A stretch of DNA of 64,000 bases from Spirosoma sp. (GCF_026391055.1 NZ_JAPLET010000026.1:434001-498000), one strand, 5' to 3'; shown: positions 50,975-60,944, counted from the stretch's first letter. The notes: a model not told the origin generated them from the letters alone. Translations and numbers: made by a program.

Positions 50975-53059
50975 CTAAAACCCAATTTTGCCCTTTCTTC
51001 CATTAGGCTTCTGTTCGTTGGCCCAGTCGCGCATCTCGGCCAGTTCTTTTTCGAAACCACCCGATAGGATCGGAAAACGGCACCACGAACGGGGGTCGAG
51101 GTTGTGGTCGTCCAGGTGGAACGAGGGCGCATACCGTTCGCGCTTCCACTGGTTGCGGCTCCAGAGCTTGAAGAACCGCTCTACCCACACCACTAACTTG
51201 TCGCGGTCGTGCGTGCCCGCATAGCGCACTTCCATCATTTTCAGTACCTCAACCGGCGGCTGCTTGTCGCGGATGGCCGTCTCTTCGATGGAGTTGAGGA
51301 CATCGTACGGCATGAGGTCATCTTCGTCGGTTTGCTTTTTGTCCTGCGGCCGGAGTTCGGCGGTGGGTTGCAAGTTATTTACAGCATTCAGCCCTTTTAC
51401 TTTGATCAGCTCATCGGGCGATGCCGGGCTGGTGGCCAGACTGGTACGGTCGGTGGGTTCGGGAGCGTTTTTAACATTCAGACCAACCGTTTCGAGCCAG
51501 CGAAGCCAGCTCCGCAGGAAATGCTTGTCGATGCCGGTTATGGGCGAAATGCTGCCCGCCGTATCGCCGTCCATTGTGGCATACCCAACGGCGGCTTCGG
51601 AGCGGTTGGAGGTGGTGAGCAGCAGGGCATTGTTAATATTGGCCAGCATCCAGATACTTGGGGCCCGTACCCGCGCCTGAATGTTTTGCAGCGCCAGGTC
51701 GTCTGTATCCCAGGACAGTTTGCGCCCCAGTTGCTCTTCAATCAGGCCGGTATAGGTTTCAACCAGCCCGTTGATATTGATATTCAGGAATTTTGCCCCA
51801 ATGTCATCCGCCAGTTCTTTCGCCGAGTTAAACGTATCGTCCGATGAGTTTTCGGTACCCTGATACATCACGGTCAGAAGTTTACCAACTACCTCTTCGG
51901 CGGTGGTACAATCCTGAATGGCTTTTATATAGCCCAGCTTCTTTTTAACGCCGTCCATGCCGATATTCTCGACCGCCATCCGGATCATCAGGAATACCAG
52001 TGCCGCAATGGCCGACGAATCGGCACCGCCACTCAGCGACAGTACATAGCCCTGCGAACGGCTTTTCCGGAGGTAATCGAACAGCCCGAGTGCTACCGCC
52101 CGCGCAAATTCCTCTTCTTTCAGGTAACCGCCCCGCTCCCAGCCTTCCAGCTGTGCTTTCTGGATAACGGGTGCAATTTCGGGCCAGTCGAACCGGTCCG
52201 TAACGCGTAGATTGGGATAAGCCAACGCAATATTGGCCCGGTTTTGCGTCTGGTTCAGGCGGGTAGCTTCTACGTCGATGACGGCCGGAACGATGACAAA
52301 ATCTTCATAGCTCAACCGTGGTCCCGATACCAGTAATTCGCCGTTGGAGGCTACCATAGCGTCGCCGTCGTAGATGATCCGGCCCGCTTCATTGCCCAGC
52401 ATATTGGAGTACACGTAGCTCACCCCGAACGACCGCGATGCATCGACCACGAAGCGCTCCCGCACCTGCGACTTCAGAAACGCAAAGTGGCTGGCCGTGG
52501 GGTTCAGAATGATGTCGATTCCGCGCTCGTACAGAATACGTCCCGGACGATTGGCGACCCAGGCATCTTCGCAGATCTCAAACCCAATCCGAATACCCGA
52601 CAGGTCATAGACCACATCGCCAAAGGGATAGGTAAAATCGCCGATTTTGATCTCGTCCCGAACGTAGGGCGGCCAGGGCTGAAACCAGCGTGTTTCGTAA
52701 TGGACGCCATTATTCGCCATGTACTGCTTGGCCGTGAAGCCCAGAATTCGCTTGTTGGCAATCAGGCAGGCGGTGTCGAAGGTGCGGTTGTTATGGCGCA
52801 GGGGTAAGCCAACGGCCACGACAATGTCGTTCGTGTGTTCAACGATCTCCAGTAATGAGGCAATGGACTGATCAATGGTGTTCTGGGCAAAAAATGCGTC
52901 TTCACAGCCATACCCCGAAATGCAGAATTCGGGCAGACACAGCAGACTGACCTGTTGCCGCTGGGCTTCTTCGATGGCGTTGATAATATTTTGCTTATTA
53001 TGTTCCCAGGCAAGCGGAATCTGATTCAGGACACCAGCGGCTACTTTCAGTAATTTCAT
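50975..53059 (-). CDS. nadE: Glutamine-dependent NAD+ synthase
   Basis: 694 residues from the ATG at 53059 (MKLLKVAAGVLNQIPLAWEHNKQ). The N-terminal nitrilase-type glutaminase has Glu44 (LCLPEFCISGYG), Lys111 (GFTAKQYMANNG) and Cys163 (FEICEDAW). The C-terminal synthetase has the pyrophosphate loop LSLSGGADSSAIAALV, and TTSNRSEAAVGYATMDGDTAGSISPI. It makes NAD+ from deamido-NAD+ using glutamine and ATP. It is the first gene of a run with the DUF433/DUF5615 pair and an EamA transporter. Confidence 0.96.
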   Translation of the reverse strand: MKLLKVAAGVLNQIPLAWEHNKQNIINAIEEAQRQQVSLLCLPEFCISGYGCEDAFFAQNTIDQSIASLLEIVEHTNDIVVAVGLPLRHNNRTFDTACLIANKRILGFTAKQYMANNGVHYETRWFQPWPPYVRDEIKIGDFTYPFGDVVYDLSGIRIGFEICEDAWVANRPGRILYERGIDIILNPTASHFAFLKSQVRERFVVDASRSFGVSYVYSNMLGNEAGRIIYDGDAMVASNGELLVSGPRLSYEDFVIVPAVIDVEATRLNQTQNRANIALAYPNLRVTDRFDWPEIAPVIQKAQLEGWERGGYLKEEEFARAVALGLFDYLRKSRSQGYVLSLSGGADSSAIAALVFLMIRMAVENIGMDGVKKKLGYIKAIQDCTTAEEVVGKLLTVMYQGTENSSDDTFNSAKELADDIGAKFLNININGLVETYTGLIEEQLGRKLSWDTDDLALQNIQARVRAPSIWMLANINNALLLTTSNRSEAAVGYATMDGDTAGSISPITGIDKHFLRSWLRWLETVGLNVKNAPEPTDRTSLATSPASPDELIKVKGLNAVNNLQPTAELRPQDKKQTDEDDLMPYDVLNSIEETAIRDKQPPVEVLKMMEVRYAGTHDRDKLVVWVERFFKLWSRNQWKRERYAPSFHLDDHNLDPRSWCRFPILSGGFEKELAEMRDWANEQKPNGRKGKIGF

Positions 53060-53188
53060 AGATAAAGGCGGAAGCGCACCGATATGCACGAGTCGTGATC
53101 GGCACGGTGATATTTAGTTTATTGCAGAGATAACAACGAATGGGCGAAAATAGATTTGTCGAAGCGAAGTAACTAGCCTTTGAAACAA

Positions 53189-53219
53189 AAGCCGACTTTA
53201 CGTTAGATAAAGCCGGCTT
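53189..53219 (-). terminator. Intrinsic terminator
   Basis: AAGCCGACTTTA (53189-53200) pairs with TAAAGCCGGCTT (53208-53219) with one mismatch; a T-rich run follows on the minus strand. It ends the DUF1080 transcript. Confidence 0.7.
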
Positions 53220-53241
53220 CTGCAAAAACCTGTCATTCCAT

Positions 53242-53937
53242 CTATTTCCCGGAAAGCGCCTTCACCGATACTTCTTTAAAATAGACGATATCATGCTCGC
53301 CATGGTTTTGTAGACCAACATAGCCGGTATTCGGGCGCAAACCGCGAAACGGCTCAAAATCAAACTTGCGCGGTGGCACCGGTGCTCCTTCTTTGTAATC
53401 AGTTACTTTAACACCATTGACGTAAACGAGGGTTCGGGGGCCGTCGAGGGTAATGTCCATCGTATTCCACTGAGGACCGGGCTTGCCGGGTTTGGCGAGG
53501 GGCTTCGTCAGGGAGTACAAGGTGCCCGTTACGTGGTACTCGTCTTCGTCGGAGGTTTCGGGGTGGTTGTCGATCTGCACTTCGTAGCCATAATGAACCG
53601 GCATCCACTCCTCGCGCGGCTCAAGCGGTATACGGATATACACCCCCGAATTGCTGTTCATCTTCTGCATTTTATACACCAGCCGAATCGTGCAGTTGCC
53701 GAATTTCTCTTTTGTCCAGTACAGCAGCCCCATGCCGCCATGTCCGCGTATCAGCCCGTTTTCGACCGACATCCGACCCTTACCTACGTGTTTCCAGCCC
53801 GTAAGATCTTTACCATTAAAGAGTTGACGCCAGCCCGCAGAGGCACTCGGCGCTGATTGGGCCGACGCCCCGAAACGAAGCATCAGCAGAAGAAAACAAA
53901 GGGTAATGAGCCCGTTTTTAACGATTGTCAGTGTCAT
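53242..53937 (-). CDS. DUF1080 (3-keto-disaccharide hydrolase) domain protein, exported
   Basis: 231 residues from the ATG at 53937 (MTLTIVKNGLITLCFLLLMLRFG), a signal peptide; the frame opens 11 codons earlier. The DUF1080 lectin-like jelly roll has GWRQLFNGKDLTGWKHVGKGRMSVENGLIRGHGGMGLLYW, RLVYKMQKMNSNSGVYIRIP and YVGLQNHGEHDIVYFKEVSVK. Members occur in sugar-degrading Bacteroidota and include 3-keto-disaccharide hydrolases. No sugar pathway is adjacent, so the substrate is unknown. Confidence 0.93.
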   Translation of the reverse strand: MTLTIVKNGLITLCFLLLMLRFGASAQSAPSASAGWRQLFNGKDLTGWKHVGKGRMSVENGLIRGHGGMGLLYWTKEKFGNCTIRLVYKMQKMNSNSGVYIRIPLEPREEWMPVHYGYEVQIDNHPETSDEDEYHVTGTLYSLTKPLAKPGKPGPQWNTMDITLDGPRTLVYVNGVKVTDYKEGAPVPPRKFDFEPFRGLRPNTGYVGLQNHGEHDIVYFKEVSVKALSGK

Positions 53938-53996
53938 GGCAGTAAAGTAATGTCGGGAAAGAAAGAACAATGACGTTACTTCCTACCATTGTATAT

Positions 53997-54065
53997 TACA
54001 GGGCGGGACGCCCAGCCGGGAATAAGTCAATCGACTCACTCAACGGCCAGGCGTCCCGCCCTGTA
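53997..54065 (-). repeat. GC-rich long inverted repeat
   Basis: Left arm 53997-54018 and right arm 54044-54065 are reverse complements of 22 nt with two mismatches; the core is GGGCGGGACGCC with its complement. The loop is 25 nt and holds AGTCAATCGACT. It is GC-rich, unlike its surroundings. It lies 10 bp beyond the stop of the GDPD gene on the minus strand. Confidence 0.75.
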
Positions 54066-54075
54066 CGACAACTTA

Positions 54076-54939
54076 TTAAAACAGATTCGGGTAGTCGGAG
54101 ATGATGCCGTCTACGCCCAGTTGTTTGAGTGATTCGATTTCGGCTTTGGTATTTACTGTCCAGGGGATAATGGCCATATTCTGCTCGTGGCAGGCTTTTA
54201 CGGTTTCGGCCGTTACCGTTTTGTAATAAGGGCTGTAAGTGTGAGGTTTGAAGCCCAGCAAGGTCAGATTTTCATCCAGCGGTTTTGAATTCATTGTCAG
54301 GTACGAGAGCGAAATAGCCGGATACTGCTTATGAATCAACTGCAAGGGCCGAACGTCGAACGACTGAATAGTCAACCGCTTACCCAGCTTCTTTTTTTGC
54401 AGGACATCCATCACCAAGCTGACAAATTCCGCTGGCTCGGGATGATACACGCCATCCGTAGTCGCCGATGATTTGATCTCGATATTGTACATCGGCATCG
54501 GCAACCCTTTTGCTTTAGCATACGTCTCGACCGAGTCGATCAGCTCGGACAGCAGCGGTTTATAGGCCGGAAATTTTTGCTGTTGCGGAAACTGAGGATG
54601 CGGCTTACTGCCCACGTCGAACTTCTTAATCTCAGCGTATGTCAACTGGTACAGGTTGATCTTCTTTTGTTCGTCGGCCGTGACAGGGCTTCCGTCGGGC
54701 TTCAGGCTAATATCTGCCGACATATAGTTGTCGTGCGAGACCACCACCTGTTTGTCTTTGGCGATGACAACGTCCATTTCCAGCGTTTGAACACCCAGAT
54801 CCATCGCCTTTTTCATGGCCCGAACGGTGTTTTCCGGCATGAGACCACGGGCGCCCCGGTGGCCCTCCGTATTGAATTTTGACTGAGCAACAAGGCTATG
54901 CGCGCCCAACAAAAGGGCTACTAAAACGATATTCTTCAT
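54076..54939 (-). CDS. Glycerophosphodiester phosphodiesterase, exported
   Basis: 287 residues with a signal peptide ending near LVAQS. NTEGHRGARGLMPENT is the GDPD motif with catalytic His and Arg. LEMDVVIAKDKQVVVSHD carries the metal-binding Glu and Asp and the second catalytic His. NIEIKSS follows, and the barrel closes with IPWTVNTKAEIESLKQLGVDGIISDYPNLF. It hydrolyses glycerophosphodiesters to glycerol 3-phosphate and an alcohol in the periplasm. It is downstream of the TonB receptor gene, with a separate hairpin between them. Confidence 0.95.
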   Translation of the reverse strand: MKNIVLVALLLGAHSLVAQSKFNTEGHRGARGLMPENTVRAMKKAMDLGVQTLEMDVVIAKDKQVVVSHDNYMSADISLKPDGSPVTADEQKKINLYQLTYAEIKKFDVGSKPHPQFPQQQKFPAYKPLLSELIDSVETYAKAKGLPMPMYNIEIKSSATTDGVYHPEPAEFVSLVMDVLQKKKLGKRLTIQSFDVRPLQLIHKQYPAISLSYLTMNSKPLDENLTLLGFKPHTYSPYYKTVTAETVKACHEQNMAIIPWTVNTKAEIESLKQLGVDGIISDYPNLF

Positions 54940-54960
54940 TGTATAATCGGTAAAAGAAGA

Positions 54961-55020
54961 TTTAGCCGTAAAGACGTGCAGGGTGTCTAAAAGGGCATCG
55001 CAGACTTCTTTACGGTTAAA
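54961..55020 (-). terminator. Imperfect inverted repeat after the TonB receptor gene
   Basis: TTTAGCCGTAAAGACGT (54961-54977) and ACTTCTTTACGGTTAAA (55004-55020) are reverse complements at 15 of 17 positions. It lies 15 bp after the TonB receptor stop on the minus strand. The CGTAAAGACG core resembles palindromic repeats seen in many bacterial genomes; that resemblance is from memory. Confidence 0.6.
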
Positions 55021-55035
55021 CTGATTAAAGCTGGT

Positions 55036-58000
55036 TTATTGAAAGCTATACCGTAAGCCGATCTGAACCTGGAACGGATCGCCCGACGGGGTTACAACGC
55101 CGGAATTATTGACCCGGTAGTTAAACCGCTGACTGGCCTGGCTAAAGCCGGGAAGAGCAGCCGTGGTGCCGGAAGCCGGAACACTCAGCGCATACAGTGC
55201 CTGCGTACCCAACGATTTATTGACGCCCCAGTCGCGTTTCAGGAAGTTAGCGAAGTTGAAAATATCGGCCGAAAGCTCAACCGCATGGTTCTTATTGAAC
55301 CGGAACCGCTTCATCGCCCGTATATCAAATATGCCATAGAAGCCATTGATACCGCCGTTCCGTTCGGCAATCTGACCCGAATACGCATTGATATAGTTCT
55401 TGAGGCTCTGGCTGGCCGTTGGACTATCCAGCAACGTTTGCAGTCCCGTCCGCACATTGGCCGGTACTCCTTCACTGTTGCGGTCGAAGACGAAGGCCAG
55501 GTCGTTCGTCGCAACAAAGTCGGCATTGGTATTAGCGCCCGACAGCAGCGAGTACCGCGTACCCCCAATACCCGAGTAACGAACGCCCAACGTAATGCCG
55601 AAGAACGACGGCAGCGTACCGTAAAACACAACCTTATTGCGGAAATGGTTGTCTGAATACGTCATTTTGCTCAGGTTACGCGGATCATCTTTTACCGGTA
55701 CAGACAGTGTGGCAGTGTTGGCTACGTTACCGTTGTAGGACGTGTTGTCGCGGGTATCGTTCCAGGTGAAGCTGGCCGTTATCTCACCATCGCGGAAGTA
55801 CTGCCAGGTAGCGTCGGCCACGACAGCAAACTGATTCACGCGTCCCACGCTATTCAGCTCCAGCACCCGGCCCAGTTTCTGGCTGATGCGCCCCAGTTGC
55901 CAGTCGCCTACACCACTCGTCGGCATGGAAGCCAGCGGCACATACACACCCCGGTTATCTTCATTAGCCAGTCGAAAAAATGGGTCAGCCACCATGTTCC
56001 GGTCGACATACATATAGTTGTTGCGGCCTAACGACATATAGCCCGCGATCCCAACGCGCAGTTTCTCGGTCAGGAAGTGCGAATATGACAGGTTGGCTTT
56101 GTAAAGAACCGGCACTTTGGCATTCGGACCTGTCATGTTGATCGTTGGTACCTGAAAAGCCGCCAGCGTTGGAATACTGGCGTAGTTCTGCCGGTAAGCC
56201 GCAAAGTCGGGCGTGGGTACGTTGGCACCCCGCACATCAACCGTAGCGAAGTGCTTCCCGTCGAAAGTCAGGTTGTTGATAATCATGTAGTTGTTAATAT
56301 CCGACGCAAACACACCGCCCCCAAAGCGGACAAAATCCGTGTGCCGCTCGTTCACGTCCCAGTTAAATTGCAGGCGGGGTTGTACAATGAACGACTTGAT
56401 CACATTGTCGGTCCGAAGCTTCAGTTCGTCCAGTACCAACTGGTTTAGTGGCGCCTTCGGGTAGTGCGCATAATCGAAACGCAGGCCGGCGGTCATGTCG
56501 AGTCCGGGAGCCAGTTGCGTACTCAACTGGCCATAAATACCCGCGTTGAGGGTTTTACCAACAACGGTAGGGTCGGCAACCAGCGGCACCTCGCGGTAGT
56601 ATCGGTACGGTTGCAGGGCGTTGAACTTGTCCAACGATGAAGTCGTACCGTCAATGTTGTAATGGAAGCGACCATTAACCTCACTGCCATATAGCGAACG
56701 GGCGTTGGTATACATCAGGTCCAGACCAAACGTGTACTGAATCCGGTCGGTATTGTAATACAGGTTGTCGACCAGCTGCACTACGTTGTTCGTGAATCCT
56801 TCCTGCGCAAAACGATGACCGCCCATCTGAATATTGGTCGATAATGTGCCTCCATTTACCGTAGAAACAACGTTTTCGACAATGTTCCGTGGAATGTTGG
56901 CACCGGGAAGCTGATCGCCGGGAGCACTCTTCTGGTAGGTGTACAAATGCTGAAGTTTCAGCTCGTTGGTAATCTTGGGCGTAATGGTCGTGCGCAGGGT
57001 AGCCAGCAGGCTGTTGTCGATGTTGAAGTCGTTGCCGTACGATTCGTAAATATTAACAGCCGTGTTATCCTGCAAGCCCAGCTTGTTTCGGTCGTTGGTA
57101 TAATTGTCCCGAATGGTGAGCAGGTTGTTCTGGTTGATCTGCCAGTCAATTCGGGCAAAAGCGGCATCGGAACCCCGGCTCTTGTCGAATGTGCCGTATT
57201 GGGGCGTGTTGGCTACGCCATATTTACTACGGGCAATATCGACAAAACGGTCGAGGGTGGCGCGGGTCACATTAAAGCGGCTCTCGTCGAGCGGTGTCTG
57301 TACATCGGCGATAATCAGCGGGCGCGAATCCTGCTGGTGATCCCAGACCACGAAGTAATGCAGTTTATCTTTGATGATCGGCCCACCCAGCGAAAAACCG
57401 AACTGGTTGGTCGAGAACTTGTTGTTACGCAGGTTACCGCGAATGTCGTATTTGCTCGACAGCCAGTTGGCGCGGGTGTAGTTAAAGACGCTGCCCGCCA
57501 GTTTGTTAGTTCCCGATTTGGTTACGGCACTCACAATACCGCCCCCGGCGCGTCCGTACACCACATCATACTGGTTGGTGATAACCTTAAACTCCCGGAC
57601 GGCTTCGATGGAGATCGAATAAGGAGCCCCACTGCGGCTGGTCGTTGCACCGGCCGATGTTGGGTTTTTAGCCGTCATCCCGTCGATGGTAAAGTTAGTC
57701 GATGAGCCGATCTGCCCCGACAGGTTGCCATTGTTTCCACTTAGGGGCGACAGGTTAACCAGCGAGGTAAAGTTACGCCCGTTGACAGGCATGGTTGTCA
57801 GCGTTTTAGCCGTGATGGCGGTAGCCGCCCCCAGGTTATCGGTCTTGTTTTTTAGACCCGATGCCACTACCTGTACCACTTCCAGATCCTGACCGGCTTC
57901 CTGCATGGTCAGGCTAATCCGGATCGCGTCGCCCTGGTTTACCATGTAACCGGTTCGACGTTGCTCGCCTAACCCCACCGCCGTAGCCCAAATGGTATAA

Positions 58001-58236
58001 GGGCCACCCAGGGGCAACTCTTTAAACTGATATTCGCCTTGAACATTGGTGACGGTGCCGGTTGAAAAGCCCGTCGATTCGTTCCGCACCCGAACCGTAG
58101 CCCCCGGAAGCCCCTGTTTTTGCGTATCGGAAATAACCCCCGAAATGGAGGCCTGCGTTGTTTGTGCCCTTGTTTCCTTAAGGCTACACCCGGCAAAAAG
58201 GAGAAAGAAGAGAAGAGAAAGAAGATGTTTTTTCAT
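55036..58236 (-). CDS. Oar-like TonB-dependent receptor
   Basis: 1066 residues. A signal peptide (LLFFLLFAGCSLKETRAQ) may hold a lipobox-like FAGC. A carboxypeptidase-regulatory-like domain (about 30-110) follows, then the plug (about 120-240) with LVNLSPLSG and GRAGGGIVSAVTKSGTNKLAGSVFNYTRANWL. The rest is a 22-strand barrel ending in YRVNNSGVVTPSGDPFQVQIGLRYSFQ, with a terminal aromatic for the BAM machinery. No SusD partner follows, so a polysaccharide system is not indicated. The substrate is unknown. Confidence 0.94.
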   Translation of the reverse strand: MKKHLLSLLFFLLFAGCSLKETRAQTTQASISGVISDTQKQGLPGATVRVRNESTGFSTGTVTNVQGEYQFKELPLGGPYTIWATAVGLGEQRRTGYMVNQGDAIRISLTMQEAGQDLEVVQVVASGLKNKTDNLGAATAITAKTLTTMPVNGRNFTSLVNLSPLSGNNGNLSGQIGSSTNFTIDGMTAKNPTSAGATTSRSGAPYSISIEAVREFKVITNQYDVVYGRAGGGIVSAVTKSGTNKLAGSVFNYTRANWLSSKYDIRGNLRNNKFSTNQFGFSLGGPIIKDKLHYFVVWDHQQDSRPLIIADVQTPLDESRFNVTRATLDRFVDIARSKYGVANTPQYGTFDKSRGSDAAFARIDWQINQNNLLTIRDNYTNDRNKLGLQDNTAVNIYESYGNDFNIDNSLLATLRTTITPKITNELKLQHLYTYQKSAPGDQLPGANIPRNIVENVVSTVNGGTLSTNIQMGGHRFAQEGFTNNVVQLVDNLYYNTDRIQYTFGLDLMYTNARSLYGSEVNGRFHYNIDGTTSSLDKFNALQPYRYYREVPLVADPTVVGKTLNAGIYGQLSTQLAPGLDMTAGLRFDYAHYPKAPLNQLVLDELKLRTDNVIKSFIVQPRLQFNWDVNERHTDFVRFGGGVFASDINNYMIINNLTFDGKHFATVDVRGANVPTPDFAAYRQNYASIPTLAAFQVPTINMTGPNAKVPVLYKANLSYSHFLTEKLRVGIAGYMSLGRNNYMYVDRNMVADPFFRLANEDNRGVYVPLASMPTSGVGDWQLGRISQKLGRVLELNSVGRVNQFAVVADATWQYFRDGEITASFTWNDTRDNTSYNGNVANTATLSVPVKDDPRNLSKMTYSDNHFRNKVVFYGTLPSFFGITLGVRYSGIGGTRYSLLSGANTNADFVATNDLAFVFDRNSEGVPANVRTGLQTLLDSPTASQSLKNYINAYSGQIAERNGGINGFYGIFDIRAMKRFRFNKNHAVELSADIFNFANFLKRDWGVNKSLGTQALYALSVPASGTTAALPGFSQASQRFNYRVNNSGVVTPSGDPFQVQIGLRYSFQ

Positions 58237-58385
58237 ACAGCTGATGACAGAATTTTTCGAACTGCAAAGAGACTACGGCTATATTTCCTGAATGTTAGTT
58301 TAATATTACCAAATTATCATGTTTCCCTTAAAATTGAACCAAAACATCAAAAAATATTATTTAACTAACTAAACGGATTTATAAG

Positions 58386-58424
58386 CACAGAAAAAGCCGG
58401 GTTGTTGGCCCGGCTTTTTCTGTG
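58386..58424. terminator. Strong intrinsic terminator
   Basis: CACAGAAAAAGCCGGG (58386-58401) pairs perfectly with CCCGGCTTTTTCTGTG (58409-58424) around a 7-nt loop. It ends the S9 peptidase transcript (minus), 30 bp beyond its stop. Confidence 0.9.
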
Positions 58425-58454
58425 TCAGTGGTGTCAGGTACTCAGCGTAGAACC

Positions 58455-60944
58455 TTACTTCTCGTTATTCCCTCCGCCCGTTTTACCGGCTTTGTTGGCC
58501 TGGGCTGCGGGAGTCGGATTCTTGACGTATTTGTCCATCCAGCCGTTCATTTCCCACAACATGTGCAGCAATGACTCTTTGGCGGTGTAACCATGACTTT
58601 CGTAGGGCAGGAACACCAGCCGGGTCGTAGCGCCGAAACCTTTCAGCGCATTGTAATACCGTTCGGACTGAATCGGGAAGGTGCCCGTGTTGTTGTCGGC
58701 CTCACCATGAACCAGCAGCAGGGGCGTCTTCATCTTGTCGGCATTCATGAACGGCGACATTTTATTGTATACGTCCGGTGCCTGCCAGTAGCTGCGCTGC
58801 TCGTTCTGAAAACCAAATGGGGTAAGGGTACGGTTGTAGGCACCACTCCGGGCAATACCCGCTTTGAAAAGCTTGCTGTTCGATAACAGGTTGGCCGTCA
58901 TGAACGCCCCGTACGAGTGACCGCCTACGCCTACCCGACTCGAATCGACCACGCCCAGCCGAACACCCTCATCAATAGCCGCTTTGGCGCTCGACACCAA
59001 TTGCTCAACGTAGGTATCGTTCGGTTCTTTATCCCCCTCACCCACAATGGGGATACTGGCGTTATCCAGAATCGCATAGCCCATCGTCACAAAAGCGGCA
59101 CCACCCCAATAGCTGATCCGGTTAAACTGGTACGGCGAACCGGCCACCTGACTGGCGGCTTCCTTGCTTTTGAACTCGGCCGGATACGCCCACAGGAACG
59201 TTGGCAATGGCCCCTGTTCTTTCTTGTAGCCAACGGGTAAATACAGCGTAGCCGTCAGTTCAACGCCATCGGCCCGCTTGTAGCGAAGCTGCTGTTTCTG
59301 AATACCTTTCAACTGCGGATATGGGTGCGGAAAGTACGTTGTCTGAATCGGAGCAATTCTGGCTTTTAGATTCCGGACGTAATAATTCGGGTTTTCGTCG
59401 GGGGTTTCACGGGTGGTCAGGAGCACTTGTTTGGCTGCGTCCAGGACAGCAACGGGCCGCTCAAAGTACGGAGCCGCCGACCGCCAGAGTTCCCGGGTTT
59501 GCTTCGTCTTCAGATTCAGCAAACTCACAAAAGGCCGGTCGCCCTGGGGCGATGAGCCTACGGCGTTCAGCATCAGGATTTCGCCAGTCGGGAGCAGATT
59601 CAATACTTCGCGTCCATACTGGTTATGCTTCGTATCGGGCTGACCGGGGTTGGTGTACCGGTCTTCGTACGATCGGTCGAACAGCACCGACGTTTGCCAG
59701 TTGGCTGGACTAACGATTTTGGTGATGATTTTACGATTCTGCCACCAGCGTTCGGTAGCTAGTGCTGTCGACTCATTGCCCCAGTTGAAATTTTCGAAAC
59801 GGAACTGAGCCGCGTAGATTTCTTTGGGCTGAGCCGAAAAAGGCGCTTCGATCAGGTAAACCTTATCCCGAACCTCAGCTTTTACCTTAGGGTCGCCATT
59901 GTCCTGTGCCACGGTATAATACACCGAAGCCGGGGCATCGGCCCGCCAGTTGAAATCGCGGGGTCCCGTGGGTGCTCCATCGCGGCTGTAGGGAACAGCC
60001 TCCTGCAAGGGGCCATCGTTCAGCGTTTTTACCAGTGAACCCGCGATGGCGTAAATTTCTGTTTTAAGTGGAAATCGGCCAACGGGCACCAGATACGAAA
60101 ACGGCGTATGTACCGTCTCGATCATCACATACTGCCCATCGGGCGATGGCTCTGCCGTACGGATAATACCCGGCTGACCGATGTTCGTAGCCGTTCCATC
60201 CAGCGCCAGACGAACAACCTGCGAGGTTGTATAAAAGGCAAACTGCTTTTCGTCCGATGGACTTTTGAGTAAGTCCTGGTATGTGGGGGCCTGCCCGCGC
60301 GATCCTTTCACGTTCTCCTGTGTGGTCGGTCCCGATGGAACGCGACTCACCTCAACGGCGGGACCACGCCCGGCGGGAACCGTTTTCACGACCAGATTTT
60401 TGCTGTCCGATACCCAGTAATAGGGCGAACCCAGCGTTGCGTTGAGCGCCAGGGAGCCAACCTTTTGCGCCGATAAGCTGGCCACATCGGCTATGTACAG
60501 ATCAATCCGGGTGTCAGTCGAATTAGCAAACGCCACCTTTGTTCCGTCCGGCGACCATTCTACAAAGCTTATCAGGGGTTCGGCAGGCAAACCGATTATT
60601 GCTTTCTCGTCCTTATCCGTCAGTTTTTTGAGCTTCAGACCCGTTATGTAGCGGGCACGGCTGGGACCGTTGTTGGCCGGATTTAGTCGCAGCCCGGCTA
60701 GTTTAAGCTCTGGTTGCGCCAGTTCGTCAATGCCGGGAGCGGCAGCCTGTTCCAGAATAAGCATCATATCGCCTTTCGTCGACATGCTAACTGTGGGTGT
60801 CAGGGGAGCCGTGACCAGATCGGCCAGCGCTTTGGGTGGCGTTTGATAGCCTGGCGCATCCTGAGCCTGTACGGCGAGCGAAGCAGCCAGCCAGGGGATC
60901 ACCAAAAACAATCGACTTTTCCGGGTAGTCAGGTTATGAAGCAT
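58455..60944 (-). CDS. S9 family prolyl-oligopeptidase-type peptidase
   Basis: 829 residues. A signal peptide ends near LAVQAQ. A beta-propeller spans residues about 40-560 (SFVEWSPDGTKVAFANSTDTRIDLYIADV). The alpha/beta hydrolase domain follows, with Ser in VGVGGHSYGAFMTANLL, Asp in LLLVHGEADNNTG and His in LPYESHGYTAKESLLHMLWEM. It resembles the glutamyl-peptidase-like S9 group of Bacteroidota and acts in the periplasm. It stands alone, with terminators on both sides. Confidence 0.94.
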   Translation of the reverse strand: MLHNLTTRKSRLFLVIPWLAASLAVQAQDAPGYQTPPKALADLVTAPLTPTVSMSTKGDMMLILEQAAAPGIDELAQPELKLAGLRLNPANNGPSRARYITGLKLKKLTDKDEKAIIGLPAEPLISFVEWSPDGTKVAFANSTDTRIDLYIADVASLSAQKVGSLALNATLGSPYYWVSDSKNLVVKTVPAGRGPAVEVSRVPSGPTTQENVKGSRGQAPTYQDLLKSPSDEKQFAFYTTSQVVRLALDGTATNIGQPGIIRTAEPSPDGQYVMIETVHTPFSYLVPVGRFPLKTEIYAIAGSLVKTLNDGPLQEAVPYSRDGAPTGPRDFNWRADAPASVYYTVAQDNGDPKVKAEVRDKVYLIEAPFSAQPKEIYAAQFRFENFNWGNESTALATERWWQNRKIITKIVSPANWQTSVLFDRSYEDRYTNPGQPDTKHNQYGREVLNLLPTGEILMLNAVGSSPQGDRPFVSLLNLKTKQTRELWRSAAPYFERPVAVLDAAKQVLLTTRETPDENPNYYVRNLKARIAPIQTTYFPHPYPQLKGIQKQQLRYKRADGVELTATLYLPVGYKKEQGPLPTFLWAYPAEFKSKEAASQVAGSPYQFNRISYWGGAAFVTMGYAILDNASIPIVGEGDKEPNDTYVEQLVSSAKAAIDEGVRLGVVDSSRVGVGGHSYGAFMTANLLSNSKLFKAGIARSGAYNRTLTPFGFQNEQRSYWQAPDVYNKMSPFMNADKMKTPLLLVHGEADNNTGTFPIQSERYYNALKGFGATTRLVFLPYESHGYTAKESLLHMLWEMNGWMDKYVKNPTPAAQANKAGKTGGGNNEK

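Noticed and set aside
51209..51847. 212-codon frame antisense to nadE
   Set aside because: Shadow of the NAD synthase gene; no conserved features.
56947..57705. 252-codon frame antisense to the TonB receptor
   Set aside because: Lies wholly inside the receptor coding region on the other strand, a frame shadow.
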